NCBI RefSeq assembly: GCF_932276165.1
Contig: NC_064005.1
Span: forward strand, 558,001-622,000
Source of the DNA: Plutella xylostella
Taxonomy: Eukaryota; Arthropoda; Insecta; Lepidoptera; Plutellidae
Direction: 5' to 3'
DNA: 64,000 nt
Below are positions 1 to 14,700 of this stretch, piece by piece. Made by a program: the position numbers and the translations under genes. The notes below the pieces were generated by a model, which did not search any database, was not told the DNA's origin, and saw only the letters and a list, made by a program, of their open reading frames with translations. Each line of letters begins with the position of its first letter. The stretch's first letter is position 1.

Positions 1-995
1 TCATCAAATTTACAAAAAAGAAATGTCCTCTTTCATCTTCTTACACTATAGGCAATACTCAACTAACTGAAACAAGTCAAATAAGAGATCTCGGTGTTAT
101 CATTGACAGCAAACTCAGTTTCATTTATCATTATGATTATATTGTTAAAAAAGCAGCTCAAATGCTGGGGTTTCTAAAGAGAAATTCGAGGGACTTCCAC
201 AATAGCAAAACTAAAATACTTCTATACAACGCGCTAGTTCGCAGTCACCTGGAGTTCGCCAGCGCGGCCTGGAGCCCTCACTATACGGTGCACTCTCAGA
301 GGATTGAAAGTATACAAAGGGCATTCACCAGATACTTGGCATTCACTTCTACTGGGATATCGCACAGGAACACCTACGACCAGCGTCTAAACTTTTTCAA
401 CATGCACGCGCTGCGTGACCGCCGCATTCTACAGGATCTAGTATTTCTACACAAAATTATTTCAAACAAAATAAGCTGTATTCATCTTTCCGAAAAAATT
501 CATCTATCAGTGCCATATAATGTTCCTGTCAATAAAATCTTTCATATTAGTGCTTCTAAAACAAATACTGGTCTGCACGCTCCAATTAACAGAATTTGCC
601 AGGAGTACAACGAAATTAGTACTAAGCTTCCGAACATAGATATCTTTAGTGACAGTCTACCGAAGTTCCAAAGTGGAATACTGCAACTATTTTCAGTTTA
701 AGTTAAGTATAAATATAGTATGATATTAACTAGTACCTAATTTAATTTAACGGATTTGCAATATTTGTTATATTTTTTAATTTGAATTTTGTTTTTAAAT
801 TAACACTTTAATTTTGTTTGAATTTTTTTAAATTTTATTAATTTTTAAGGTTTGTTGATTAAAATGTTGTATACGCCTGTAACTGGCATATCGTATTAGA
901 TGTAAGACCTTCTCTCAATGTATCTTTTAAAACTGTAATAATATGTATGCTGTTGGTGTATCTACCTATAATAAATAAATAAATAAATATGTATT
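1..995 (+). mobile_element. 3' end of a jockey/CR1-group LINE (5'-truncated)
   Basis: An open frame runs from base 3 to the stop at 699-701 with no ATG needed before it. It carries the thumb and C-terminal part of a non-LTR reverse transcriptase: a RDLGVIIDSKL-type block, then a MLGFLKRNSRDF block, then a stretch like SHLEFASAAWSPHY, all typical of jockey or CR1 group elements. The catalytic palm is missing because the element enters from off the window. After the stop comes an AT-rich 3' UTR ending in an AATA microsatellite at about 970-990, a usual LINE tail. It lies in the intron just upstream of the + strand atlastin exons. The clade is not certain. Confidence 0.8.
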
Positions 996-1128
996 CAGTA
1001 TTGTCTAAAAAACTGGAGCTTATTTCATCGGCCAAATGTTTACCCCTCGTGAACACACACATAGTTGTAAAGTTTCCCGCCTTGCCTTACACTGTACTTT
1101 TCCACTGACGCCGCGTCGCTTGTTGCAG

Positions 1129-1766
1129 GTACAGCGGCGAGATGCGCGAGCTGGGCGTCACCATCGACGACGCCGCCAACATGCTGTGGGATAATGTGAG
1201 TTGTTGGGCTTGAATATAGGGCTTATTATGGTGTAAACTACTCTCGCTAAGCTTGGTACATTTGCCATCACGCTGGTTCAGAGTGGTACTTTTGTATTAG
1301 GAGCCACTTAGCACTTCAAAATAGGACCGCACTTCGTTCTAACTTGTATAGTAAATAAAGACATTGCAGGCTTAACTTACTTACCTAAGTGTGCAACAAA
1401 AAGTCATGCCTCAGTTACCTTTCTCGCTCGCTCTAAATGCCGCAAAAATTAAGCGTTTTTATATTGTACAGAAACGAAAATGTTCAAATATTCTTAGATA
1501 CAATGCAGTGCCCCTAGTCTCACTATTATGAATGAAAGATATTTGTACTGTGTAGTGTAGATAAACACAATAAACTAATCGCAACTAACACTAGCCACTC
1601 ATCTGGGTTAAAATAAAACTTACTTTAACTATCCCCCATCTCCCCACAGGTAATGAAGCCAATGTACCAGGCGTGCCTCGAGAAGTCTCTAGAACACGCG
1701 GCGGCGGCGGCGGCGGAGCGCGCGCTCGGCCCCCCCACCGCCAACGGGAAGCACAAGCAGTTGTGA
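1129..1766 (+). CDS. atl: Atlastin, last two coding exons (gene runs off the left edge)
   Basis: Two exons, 1129-1195 and 1650-1766, are bounded by TTGCAG and GTGAGT, then CCCCACAG and a TGA stop. The first completes an Arg codon and encodes YSGEMRELGVTIDDAANMLW; the second begins VMKPMYQACLEKSLEH, continues with a six-Ala run and ends NGKHKQL. This matches the C-terminal cytosolic tail of animal atlastins, the ER GTPases that fuse ER tubules, including the amphipathic helix just after the membrane hairpin; the fly tail has the same RYSGE start and a similar end. The GTPase, helical bundle and hairpin exons lie off the window. The exon entering in phase 2 is 67 nt, exactly as in the second atlastin gene on the other strand. 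Naming rests on the tail only. Confidence 0.85.
1196..1649 (+). other. Atlastin (+ copy) last intron
   Basis: GTGAGT to CCCCACAG, 454 nt. I see no repeat family or conserved element inside it. Confidence 0.75.
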
Positions 1767-4700
1767 TGCACGACGCACGCACACACGCGCGGGCCAACGT
1801 ATGGGCCCATGCGCGGCGCTAGCGGGTAAGGCGAGGGGTAGTGGGGGGTGTGGAGTGTCTAGAATACGCGGCTGATATGACTACAGTACGCTGATGGTTT
1901 GTAAGTGGCTGAGGTCATCGGTTTAAGTAACTTGCTGCTGAGTTGGTGTAAGTTAAGCGTTTCCTCCTCCATTGTAATCGTGAGCGTATAGCGTAGCCAT
2001 GTTGGATGGATGGTTGGTCTGTGGGTGAATGTTGAAATGTTTTGATCGAGGTGTAGAGAAAAGTGGCACGATTTAAGCCAGCAGTTTTTAATAGACTGAC
2101 TCGGTCACAATGATTCTAAATTGTAGATAGTGCTATCATGTTGTTATAGGTCAATTCAAATATACCTATAATACCATCTAACCGAATCTTTGCCCTCCCC
2201 TACTTTCCTGCTCGTTTCAAGCACCGCTACCATAAGATTAATTAGAAAAGACATGGGTCCTAACATACTACCTTGGGGCACCCCCGAGCACTACGCGTGT
2301 AAAGCAATGTCAGGTGTGTCACGCGGTGTAAATAACAAAACTTTTGAATGTTATGTTACTCAAATTGTATAGTGAAATCTGTCCTTCCACCCGAACGATT
2401 AACATTGAAGGTGAGAAAATTAGGTTAGAATACTTGTATATTTATGGTCAATGGTAGTTTGACAATATTTGTAAAAACTTATGACTCAAGTCGATATAAG
2501 ATGCCACAGTGCAATGCTGGGTGAAACTAAATCTTAGGAAAGTTACAGTAAGGGTTCAAATCAAAATTGTCTAGTTGATAGTACTAATGATATTGTTTTT
2601 TTTACTTGCAACCGACAAAATATACCTACAAATCGTATATATGTATGTATGTTATAAATATATTATTATCTAAATGAGTTTATGGTAGAGTTAACTAGGG
2701 TTTTAACTAAAATCTGTACTATTATGTCTAAAAAATCTGGTAAATAAAATATCTGTGGTTACTCCTGTAGTGAATGGTCTGTGCAGTTCATAATCATATA
2801 CTAAATTAATTACTTCACACTAAAATGACCCAATACATGTTACTAATAACGCAACAGTTTTGTCTCTGGCTTTACAAGTGTTTTCAAAGGTTGTGTGAAA
2901 GAGATAAAACAGTTTTAATATCAATAAATAAATGGGGGTTTTCTAATTATAATCGGGGCAGTGTTGTATCGTTTATCTAGTGTGTTATGTGTTTAGTGGT
3001 GACTGTAAAACAATGTATATAATATGTATTTATAAATAAAGACCTAGTAAATTATACTTGTGCTCCCACATATAAAACACTTTACTATAGATATTATATA
3101 AAAAGCAAATTGTTATGTAGCACTGAAAAATGTTTAAATTGTGTACTATATTTTTCCTACACCGCGTAAAGTAAAGTAAATCAAAAGTAAACTTCAATCA
3201 GAATCATAAATTATTTTGTGTGTGTGTGTGTGTAAAATATGTCTAAATTAACCCCATATCAGGTGAATAGATCCCGTAGATAAATTGTATATACTGTATT
3301 TAAATTTGTTACATATCTTGTTTGATATAATACATAATAATTATATAATGTTGGATTGTCCTAAATCGTGCCAAGTGTTCATCTACCTGTGTTATGAAAT
3401 TTGTCTCTTGTGATCATGATTACTGTAATATACACCGGTTAGTTTTTACCAGTTTCAAATACACATTTAATACTATTTATAACGTTCACCGTACCCACTA
3501 CCTACGATCATAGTATCTGTCCCAGTTTTAGAAATCATTAGGTAATCAGGGATCAAATATGTTATTGATTGAAGAGTTTATTTTGTTAAATTTGATTTCA
3601 AATTCTGGTGTTTGTTTTTGTTATACATCTCACAAAGCCCGGTCTATCTAGTGCCTACTGATGCATGTGCAATGTCTTGCCACACTAATTCAAAACCGTA
3701 CACCTTATTCATAAAATAATCCTCCAAAAGGCCTTCTCAAGTATAGTATATCATCACTCCCTCAAAATTCCTCCAATGGTTTTTTTATGAATGAGAGGAT
3801 ATTATTGTTGTTGAGTCTATTTTACTCTTCTATTGTATTTTTATATTCGGGCATTACTAAGTGGTTGTGAGAAAATCGGTTTGTTTTAAAGCGTTTTTTT
3901 AAATAGAATCTTCAAATATCGATGTTTTACTATTATAATTGTAACAATGTGTAAATAAAAGCCACAAGTGCCTAAAGTATCTTCATTTTAAATTAATTTC
4001 GTTGTGTGTAAAAACTGCATGTTTCTCTGTGTGCCAAATCTTTGTACCAAGATTTTTCCTAAAATGTAATACTTGTTAAAAACATCTGGCATTTTATTTC
4101 TAAAACTCGAGCGTTAATGCTTCTCTCATTGATGTGTCTATAAATATTTAAACAGACGAATTTAAACTTTTAAATTGTCCATATAAGTGAGCTCGACAAC
4201 TTACTTCGCAATAAGAGTAATTTTAAGCTAGTCATTGACTGCTACCTGACAATATTCTGTACCTTTTGGCTTTATCTTACTTTTATTTCACTGTATTATT
4301 CTATTTCATGGCAATTTCATAATTGACTAAACACATGGGATATCCGTGTAAAAATAAAATATTTAAGTAGTTTAATTTTATTAAAACATATTATTTTATC
4401 ACTCTTACTTGATAGTTTTAGTTATTTAGTCTATTAGAAAACCTTAGAACATTTATTTTCCTGATGAAATCATGGTCTTGTGTATTTTTGGATGTTTTCT
4501 AATATTGTTTTAAGTGTATTCATAGATCTTCTTAATGTTTTCTAACTTTGCCGCCATGTGCGACTCACGCCGCTTATTGGTTAAAAGCTTGGCCGGTTCG
4601 ACCAATAGCAGCCCAGCATTCAAGCCCGTTTCTTAGCTAATTTCACGCCATATGCTCAATTTTCAATGTAGGATATTGTATTTTTTGTTGAATTTATATA

Positions 4701-5775
4701 AATAGTTATTTATTGTTGTTTTGTATTAATATAGATATGTGTGTTGTCGCCTGCGTGGCTGGTTGAGGCGTCGCCAGAGTGCTCGTGTGTTTGTTCAAGA
4801 TCGGGCTACATTTATGCCAAGTTTCCCCTATATTGGTAAAGTGTGGCCCTTATTTTGAAATGATTTAAAAAAGGTATTTTGTTGTCTATGGTCTATGGTA
4901 CGCTCACTCTGACGACGGCGGTGGGGACGTATAGTTGTCTCGCTCGCACGCATAGGCCACTCCTTTCCCTTCTGCTCATATTATTATTATCAATGTTTAT
5001 AAAGAGGATTGTTTTAACTTGCGTTATCAGTTTAGTGCCATAAGTCTGCTATTTTCGAACTCCCAGGTCGGACTAATGTTTGGGGAAGGTTTAAAATGTA
5101 ACGAGTTGGTCCTTTAAATTACGTCCTAAGGTCTTGGGTTATAAACTAAACCATTTTTTTATTAAGAAGATATGGATGGCCTGAGACCTACATATTTTTG
5201 TTACGAGCAGCCGCATAGCATTATTTTATTATATCTTACTGTGTCGTTTTGTACATTGGTTTTGGTTTTAGGATATAATTGATAATTGTAATACGATGTA
5301 ATAATAAAGGTCTTATTTTTATATCGATTTGGTTTGATTTCATTCTGTAAAAATTCAAAGTTAAGACTTTAAGCTTTGAGTAGGTAGTAAGTGGTATCTG
5401 GATTATTTTTTTAAGGATTAGGTTGGACCATACCGGATTGGAAGAAAAAGAAATAGTTAACAACTTTTCGTTATTTATTTAAAAAATGGTCATTAGTGTT
5501 TCAGTTCAGTATAGAATTAAAAAATATGTTTTATACATAATTATGTACACTTACGTGATTAATATTTTAAAATATCTAGCGAACACTATCTTATTTTCTA
5601 AAAATAAGTTAGGCAAAAATATATTATTTTAAAAATAACAACAAACACACTTCATTCTTAGCACCATTCAATCACAAAGAAACATGAAACCTCATATAGG
5701 TACAGGGTAAAATTTTATCAGTAGAAGTATACCTACTAATTAAATTCCACATTTAGTACATACATAGGTTTATAC
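1767..5775. other. Region between the convergent atlastin stop codons (3' UTRs)
   Basis: About 4 kb separates the two stop codons. It is AT-rich, has no credible ORF, and carries several AATAAA signals on the + strand (near 2740, 3035 and 3955), so a long + strand 3' UTR with alternative ends is likely. A (TG)n run lies at about 3221-3236. A more GC-rich patch at about 4550-4960 contains CCAAT-like boxes in both orientations and could be a separate regulatory element, but nothing shows this directly. Confidence 0.5.
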
Positions 5776-8700
5776 TTATTTGCTTTTATTTGAGTCCGTG
5801 TTGAGGCCCATACTCGAGGCGACCGCGTTCTGTCCGTACAAATTCCACACTTGGTGAATTGCCTGTAACACATTTAGCAAATTTAAATGGAAGCTGAAAA
5901 GGGGTCAATCAACTAGATATTCCGGACAACTTCGATAGCTATTCCTTTTAATTATTGAAATCTATTCAGTATATCTAGCAAGCACAGCTAGCAAGCAATC
6001 GTCACAGTCTAAAACATGAGAGTGACAGCATTATTTTTATCTCACATATAACATACATTATTATAACCTTTATCCAGACATTGTTGGCCAGGCTCGTATA
6101 TTTATGGCACTTACCAGTTCCCTCACGGAGTTGGCGAACTCATCCAGCTGCACGCTGAGCTCCCGCATGCTGCCTGTTGTTCTGTTAGCAAACAAAAAGA
6201 AAAGGATTATAACTCTACTCAGTAATATTTATAACCCTACTTGTTATGTGCGCAGATAAAGAAGCAAAACAAAAATGGCGGCTACTCAATGAATGGGAGT
6301 ATCAAGGAGTGACAGACTTACGAACAGGACGAGACTGCAAAGTTGGTCCGCCTTTTTCATATTGTTTCTTTAGGGCGTTATCATCAGAACAACCAAACAA
6401 ACATGGCTCTAAAAAATTAGATGCATCCGTTTTCAAATCCTAAACGGTTCTTTTTAGCAAAGATGTCCTATTTCTTCTTCTCTCACCTGGCGTAAACCCA
6501 GACGAGCAGCAGCACTAGGGCCGCCACCGCCGCCGCGGCGCCCGTCGAAACCAGGGTCTGGACCCCGAGTGTGGACCCGAGTAGCGACACCAGGTAGCCC
6601 AGCACCACCAGGCAGCCGAGCACTGCCGGCGTGCCGATGAATTTGAAGATGTTTTTCGCTTCGTTGCGCTCGAGGTAGGTGGCTAGTTGGTCTTCTAGTT
6701 CCTGTTGTATACGGACATTTTACTGTAAGGTGCAGGAAAGGAGCCTCCCGTAGTATATAATAAGTAAGTACTTACTTATAGGTGAGGCGCGTGCTGGGGG
6801 CCCGGCATGGGCCCGGGTATAGTCATTAACTGACGCTATTCTGACAGGCCGTCACAGAGCCCCAGAACAGCTCTTGGTAATGTTTACCATCGATATATGT
6901 ACGCCAAAAACGAGGAAATGGCTCAGCGAAACTTAGCTAGGAAGTGGTATTTTTTCGCACATTTTCAGAAGTATATATGCTCTAGCATGCCGTTGAACCA
7001 TGAGTGGCATATTTTATGTTTAAAACAACCATATCTGACTTAGGCTATTCATATAGGTATCATTGTATCCCATAGCCAAGCAGGTACCTACATAAAGTCC
7101 CCATTTACCAACAAACCTTGGTCAGCTGCTGACAGTAGGTCAGTGACAGCTCGTCGCCGCCCATCTTGCGCGAGCTGTGGAAGCGGTGCAGCGCCTTGTC
7201 CAGCGCGCGCGCGTGCTCCTGTCGCACGCGGCTCGGCTCCAGGTATGAGCCTGGGGGTGGAGGGAGACAATTTATTTTACTACAATGTTTATAGATAGAT
7301 AGAATATGTAGGTACTTACACTTTATTTGTACACCAAAAAATAATAATAAAATTATCAATTTGTAACTTCATTAGGGTACAAAAGGCGGTCTTATCTCTA
7401 AAAGCGATCTCTGCCAGACAACATTTGGATGGAGGGAATAAGAGATTAAGATAGGGTGCAGTGTGCCAATGTAGGTAGTTGGCACACTGCATAGCATGGT
7501 GAAAAAATCCGGAAAAATTACGTCAAATCTGAGAGGTCTGTGGGGGAGAGAGGGCTAGACTGAGTAGGGTTTAGAAAGCTTGCCAGATTCTGTGTATTCT
7601 AGTACCTCTTCCTTCCTATAGGGGCATATAATTAGGGAGCCAAGCCATTGTGGATCGAATAGGACGCGCCCTTGAGCGATTTTAGGTGTCGTAATCTTGG
7701 GCATGATACTTGTTTACTTACTTACTCACTTACTCCGCTGGCTCAGCGACCCGAAGTGGATCTTGGCCTCCGACATTAAAGTGCGCCTCTTCTCTTCATC
7801 TTCTCTATTCTGTGCCAATTCTGACCAGTCGGACACTTCTAGCTCTTTCAGGTCTTTGGCGACTTCGTCCTTCCAGCGGTATCTCGGCCGCCCCACCGGG
7901 CGACGCCCAGAAGGTTGACCAAGATATACTTTGCTTACGGCTCGATCCTCTCCCATCCTCTCCACATGTCCTAGCCAGCGGAGTCGGGAAGATTTTATTT
8001 CTCCGATGATGTTGGGCTCGGACACTATATTTTCAATCTCCCGATTGTACCTCTGCCTCCATTCCCCATCTTCTCCTATTGTCGGCCCCAGAATCTTCCG
8101 CAATATCTTCCGTTCCGCCACTAGAAGTTTATTTTCCTCCTTTAAAGTTAGCGTCCAAGTTTCGCACCCATACATTAAAACCGGCCTGATGACAGTTATG
8201 TAGATCCGGATTTTAGTGCTTCTGCTTAACAACTTGGACACTAACACCTTGTGAAGGGCTGCGGTACTATCTTAGGGCGTTAACTATACGGATGTCGATT
8301 TCATCCTCCCTCCGGTTTGTGTCTGTAATGGACAACATTTCATTTTCTTTACCCTATATTTTTATTAGCTATTCGGAAAGGGTATAAAAAATTAGAGGAC
8401 CCGTATTTTTTTATTTTGTATATACATTAATTTTTGCATGTTATTTTTAACTTTAAAGTTAATTATTTTAAAACCGGAAGTGACATCTCATATTAGGCTC
8501 AATTTTTATTTTTGTCTATTGCCTTAGTCTCGAAAAAAAACATAAATGACACTGACAAGTGACATTTAAACTTTGTTTACATGCCAACCAACAAATGGGT
8601 AATTTTCAAATGACATTGATATTTCTTATTATTATTATTATTATTATTTATTTAATTTCAAAAGTTTACAATATATTTTTCGCTTAACCTAGTGATACTG

Positions 8701-11700
8701 AAACTTGTTACAGTTTGTACGACCACTAGTCATTCCTCTAGATTACAATTTTAATAGAAAAAAGTACTTATTATTAGGTAGGTATACAAATCAATCCATA
8801 ACGACATAAGGTACAGCCAGCTGATTCAGCAGCCATACACTTCCGCACCCTGTAAAAACACCTACTAAACAAAAGGTCAATGTTTGAATGAATGAATAGG
8901 CAGTTAGTGAGTTTGACAAGGTTCAAAAATGCACAGCTACTAAAGCAGCCGACAGTAGCTGATTACTAATTTTATTGCATAAGTAAGATAGAACCTAGGA
9001 ACAGATTTATAGATCTTAGGTAATATTTATTTTACAACGGTCATACTAGCAATTATTATGTGCAAAGTTGTAAATATAAATAATTGATTTTGTGAGGTAG
9101 TTGTAAATAATGAGAACAAAAAATATGATACAAGTTATGATTTACAAGTGGCAATAATAGTCCTTATGGACTGTAATTACCACTCATTACGAGTGAAATT
9201 TGCAAGGCAAGATAGTTCTTTGATGCTAGTGAGATAGGTGCGTTATACAGAGTGAATTTTATTTTAATGAAGACTTTCCCATAGATTTTTATTTTGTGAA
9301 ATAATTTGTTTTAATTTAGTTTTTAAATTTTTAATGGTGATTTGTTTTTTTAGATCCAATGGTATGTTATTTATAAGTTTAGGAATGATATATTGTGTAG
9401 TTCGTTTCCCATAGAAGGTTGATATTTTAGGTATTTTCAGCATACCCCTTGTTTGTTTTCTTGTTTTGACAGGATGTGATACTTTGTGTTGTAATTCTTC
9501 GTTAAAGAAGTTATCTTTAAGTAGTGTGTATTTTACATTGAGATGGACTGGTAAAACACCACAGTATTTGAAAAGGCCATACTGGTCATTTTTGTAGGTC
9601 TCTAAAAATTTTTGTGGAATAAGCATTTTTAAAATACGTAGCTGTAATGAATATATTCTATCAAGATAGGTATTAAAAGTTCGGCCGTAGCTAGATAGAC
9701 CGTACGATATTGTTAGCGTTTAAATTTACCAATGCTATTCTTTACTAATATCAAGCTACTTATTTCATCATAGGTCTGGCCGGATTACTCTAGAAGTTGT
9801 TCTTTAGTTCATTTAGTTTCTATATTGTCTGTGATTCGCATTGACTGGCCGGTCACTCGATTCATTCATTCATTCATTCAAGATGGCAGAAAAAACAAGA
9901 ATAACTTTTAAGGATTTCTGTTTGTTATTAGATTCCTTTTTGAATAGTTTGTGTTTCTTATAAAAGTATTTTACTTCAAACTTCCTCAGTGTCTTATTTT
10001 CAGCATCTTCTATAGTACCAAGCTAACATTTCAGAATTGAGATGAGTAAGTCTACGCCCACCGGTAAGTGACTTTATTTCTGTGCTTAGTTATGAAAATT
10101 GTTATCTATATAACAATATGCAGTTTCTATGATCACTGAAAATTAATTTACGTATCATTAACCACTATCTTAAGAAATTAATATCACGTAAAGTCCAAAT
10201 AAGGTTATAAAAGGTAAAAACGCGATCATCACGCTATATTCGGCGAAAATTTTATCATTGTGATTAATTTCAATATCGAAAAGTGCAAAACACAGCTTTA
10301 TAAGGTAGTTATGTATTAAAATCGTTGTCTTGCAAACAGCAACAGTGAATGCTGCAGTACTTTATTTGAAATATCGCGTGCGTATTAGGCCCAAATGCAA
10401 AATGGAGAATTCGCAATTCCTCCCATTATTGTGAATTAGCAGTAGCAACTGTAGCAAGTCAATCAATAATTAATAATCAAAAAGTTTATTTGCGTCTTTG
10501 ATTCAATTGATCAAGTAATAACTGAATTTTAGTATGAACTGACGAAACCGTCCTTTAGAGTATTGTACTCTATTACTCTATATCATTTAAGCGTGCTCTA
10601 TAATCTATCTATCTATAACACTAATAGAGTACGCTAAAATACCCTTTTTTTTACACATTTTTACTATTCATATAATTAGGCAAAAACACATAATCAAAAC
10701 CAAAAAAAAAAAAAAAAAAGTCGTCTATTTACTTTGGATGATCTTGAACGCAGCCACTAATGTCATTACAAACGTCAAATGTCACATGTGACAAGTTATT
10801 TTGAGAAGTTTTGAGGTTTGTTTTGTTTTGTTTGTGACTTTGCTTTTGTTTGTTTGGAATACTTTTATCCATTCGTCATGACGTGATTGATAAACATGAT
10901 AACGCCGATCAAGCATCCTGTACTGATAATAATAACGCAAGCACCCCATCTAAAAATTGAAAAGTTTTGACGAAGAAAAAGGACACAGAAGTACACACAA
11001 CTTTGGGAAAATGAGTTTTCATGGCTAAGAAAAGACTCAGAAAGTGATACAAATGCAAAATCCATAATCTGTGGCGAAGTTTTCTCTCTATTCCATCAGC
11101 TGGAGTTGGACACGTACGTAAGAGCGTTTGATTTTTCTTCTGTATGCTATCTGTTGACGAAAATGTTTTGTGTGCGTGTATGCTTTTATTGGTGCCTTAG
11201 TGAAGGTGCATGCATCATCTATTTTAGAACTTCTCAGATATATAATTTTATTTTACCCGCATGCTTACATTATTTTCTGTCATTTGTTTTCTTATTATCG
11301 AATACATGATAAAACAAAAAAATACAACATATGAATTAAAACTATACATTGAATGCCTCACCATTGAGACAATAGATAAACAATACTCCAATATACCTAT
11401 TAGTTATCATACCACCCAGGCCGTTCGACCTGGCTCGCAAACTGTAAAATTTTGTTGAACTTCTTTCTTTAGGAAATACTTTTAAGAGGAAAGATAAGGA
11501 TGTCCTAATAATATAAGTAATATATATGAAAGTCAAATACAGAGATTAGTCGAGAACATTAAATTACCATTTAGTACCTATTTAATCATGACCTGCAAAC
11601 CTGTATTGCATTTTAATGTTACATTCATTTATTATTGTAAAGGTTTAGCATTACATTACTAACTTTCTTGCGTCAGAATATTATTGTGGATAGTAAGTAC

Positions 11701-14700
11701 GTACCTGTATTTTAAACAAGTCAGGATATAAACAATGTCCAAAAGGATCAAATAGCACAGTCTATTCTGTGTAATCCATAGATGTTCACGTCGCAACAGG
11801 CAGGTCAAATCAGAAGTATTAATTAATACTATTAGTAATATCCGCAAAATCCAAGACGTATAATGTATTTTTTCTTGCTTGGCGCGGATCTTGAGCGGCC
11901 TTGGAGTGTCTTTTTACTCGAATTAATTTAAAAACTAATTTATGAAATGAAACATAAATACACATGAAATGCATAGAATGAATGATTTCGTAATTAAACC
12001 ATTTATTCAATTCTTTATTTGTGAACGTAGGTAATGTATGAATAACAGGTGTTCAGCACAATATTGAGATCTCTCTGTTCTATCTGGTCACAGATGTACA
12101 AATCATGCACACATGCTATCTCCATAATTAAAACATTAGGTACAATAAATAATTACTTAATAAATTGTGTTAATACAAGTACAATAATGCCTCAATTAAT
12201 AAATATCAATGTTGAATAACATTATTAATTTTATAATGTCATAGTGTATCATCAGTCAAATAATATTTATGTATAATAATGAGCATTTTCCTACTAGTAA
12301 TTCATATAATTCCTTTTGAAACAAATCATAACATAAACTGTGGACTTCCACAGTACCTAATTGGGCATTTTATTGAAACTAATTTTGGACTCATACACAA
12401 TATGTTTTTTTTCTTCATCAATGCTGTTTTTACGACGGAAAACTTCGTTATTAATATATTGTGAACTACCTTATTAACCTTTTAAGAATCTGGGAGACTT
12501 TGACAAACAGATTTGGATTTGTTTTACAAACAATGCAACTTCATATATGTATAAAGGTGGAAAAGTAAGTATTTTGGCTTTAGTTAATTAGTTTAATTGT
12601 ATTTTTATTAATAAGGACACACAAAGATTGTTTACCTTTTGTGCTGAGTGAGAGTGAATGTACATGCAATCACCCATTTTATGACATATTGTTATCCATA
12701 TTAGCTTCAATATGGGTCTTTTCCAACACCTTTAAGAAGGCTGGACGTCTCAGACAACTTTTAAATCTGATAACATTATTTCCGTAGTCTAAGAACATTA
12801 AGTATAAATACATGTTATTATTCTGTTGGTAAATACCACTAGATGCCTAAGTTTTGAAAACTTTATTCATGATCTGCTAAATAAATATAAATAACCATAG
12901 GTATATTACAACTTTAATGTTTATAAAGTGTTATATTTTGTATTTTTAAGTACCTACCGCTTGGTTGAGATTTAAGGAAAAGTTGTTATCTCGTATCGGA
13001 GACTATGATAATGGAAATTATATGTACTTACTTAGAATTATAACTAATGTAACACCAACATAGTTGCAATGATAATAATAATATGTGGGGACATCTCACA
13101 CACGGCCATCCGACCCCAAGCTAGGCAGAACCTGTGTTATGGGTGTCGGACAGCTGATGTATCTGCACGGGTACATGGATGGATGGATACTAAATATAAA
13201 TATATATATAAAATATAATAATTTATATTATGATTATAAGCAATTTTAGAAAACAATATTTGTATTCCTTGACTTAGCAAAACCCTTCATCTTTATCAGA
13301 TTAACTTAAACAGGATTATATTCCATGCATTATCATAATACTATCTTACAAATGTCTAACAACAAACAAATTGCGAAACCTGGAATATTCTCTCTCTTCT
13401 TTATTGGTTTTTCCATAACTTGGTAATACTAAAATATAAATAAAACTAACTACTGACCAGCTTCCATACATAGCAATGCTCAGTCTCACATTGATTTCAA
13501 TCTAAAAGTGCTTACATTTTGTGAATTTTAAAACTCAAACTACAGTGTGAAAATTTCAATTATACTCTGTCCATTATATTATTGGTTTTTGGACAGTTGA
13601 AATCCTATACATTTTGATGACTACAAAGGAAAACTAACTTTACTTACCAGACATAAGGAAGCGTCATAAAAACAAAAACATAGTGGAAGCTTTATACCTA
13701 AGTCTCTACCTTGGTGTGAATCACATAACGTCAACAACACAGATATAAATAAAAACTATACTATAGGTACTATTTATTTAGTTATTAATTTATTTAAATA
13801 AGGAACACCACTACTGATTACATATACAGTCTAACTATAGTCATGGAAGTAAAGAGTGCAAATTTGTGAAGACTTTATGTCATTGCCTCTTGAATAGTTA
13901 CAGTTAATTATATTAGGAATTAAAATAGCAATTGACTATATCTTTTAACGGATTGGTGCTTAGATGAAGGTAATGATCAATTTAATACGGTATTTTACAA
14001 TTAGTTCAGATCAATTTCCGTTCAGGACATTATAAATAGACTGTAAAGCTCTTGCACAGTCAGTCATCACATCAGTTACTTTAAATATCCCTGTAGGAAC
14101 TGCCAAGAACCCATCTCATACTATTTGGGCGTGCGCAGAGAGCAGTAATGACAAAATATTTCAAATCTATTTTATTTCCTACATTTCAAATATATAGTTT
14201 ATTTGTGAGGCCGCTGGCTAGCTGACGTAGAGGTTCAGAATTAATTATACATGATCTTACTTTGCTGGCTTTACCTACAAAAGGAGAAGTCAAACAAAGT
14301 GACATTATTCTATATATAATCAAATATTCTATATTCAAAACTCATAATAAGCCCATGTCCTCATAATAAGGCGAGGTTGACATAGTACCTACATACAAAT
14401 TTCATTCCATTGGGCTTATCATATATAAATGATAACAATTCAATAAAACAAAAATAAATAAAAAATAAACACCCTTTACATAAAAATGTAGAAATGATGT
14501 GATGAAACCTACTTTCAAATACAATTAACCTAACAGTCCTCCACTATTCATAACAAGGTGAATGAAATACTCTAGATCAATCTGAAGACAATGACGGAAA
14601 CAAAAAAAAAAACTATGAAGTACTTATAAAGAAATGTTTTTAGAAGTCTTTATTGTACTTATCTAAAATAAAAATAGTAGGTTAAATTAATGCACTATAC

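Noticed and set aside
1591..1810. Antisense frames over the last exon of the + strand atlastin
   Set aside because: Due to the GC-rich Ala run in the real exon; no similarity to any family and no splice or start evidence.
7697..8203. + strand frames over the RTE C-terminal piece
   Set aside because: Shadows of the - strand RTE protein; no conserved motif.
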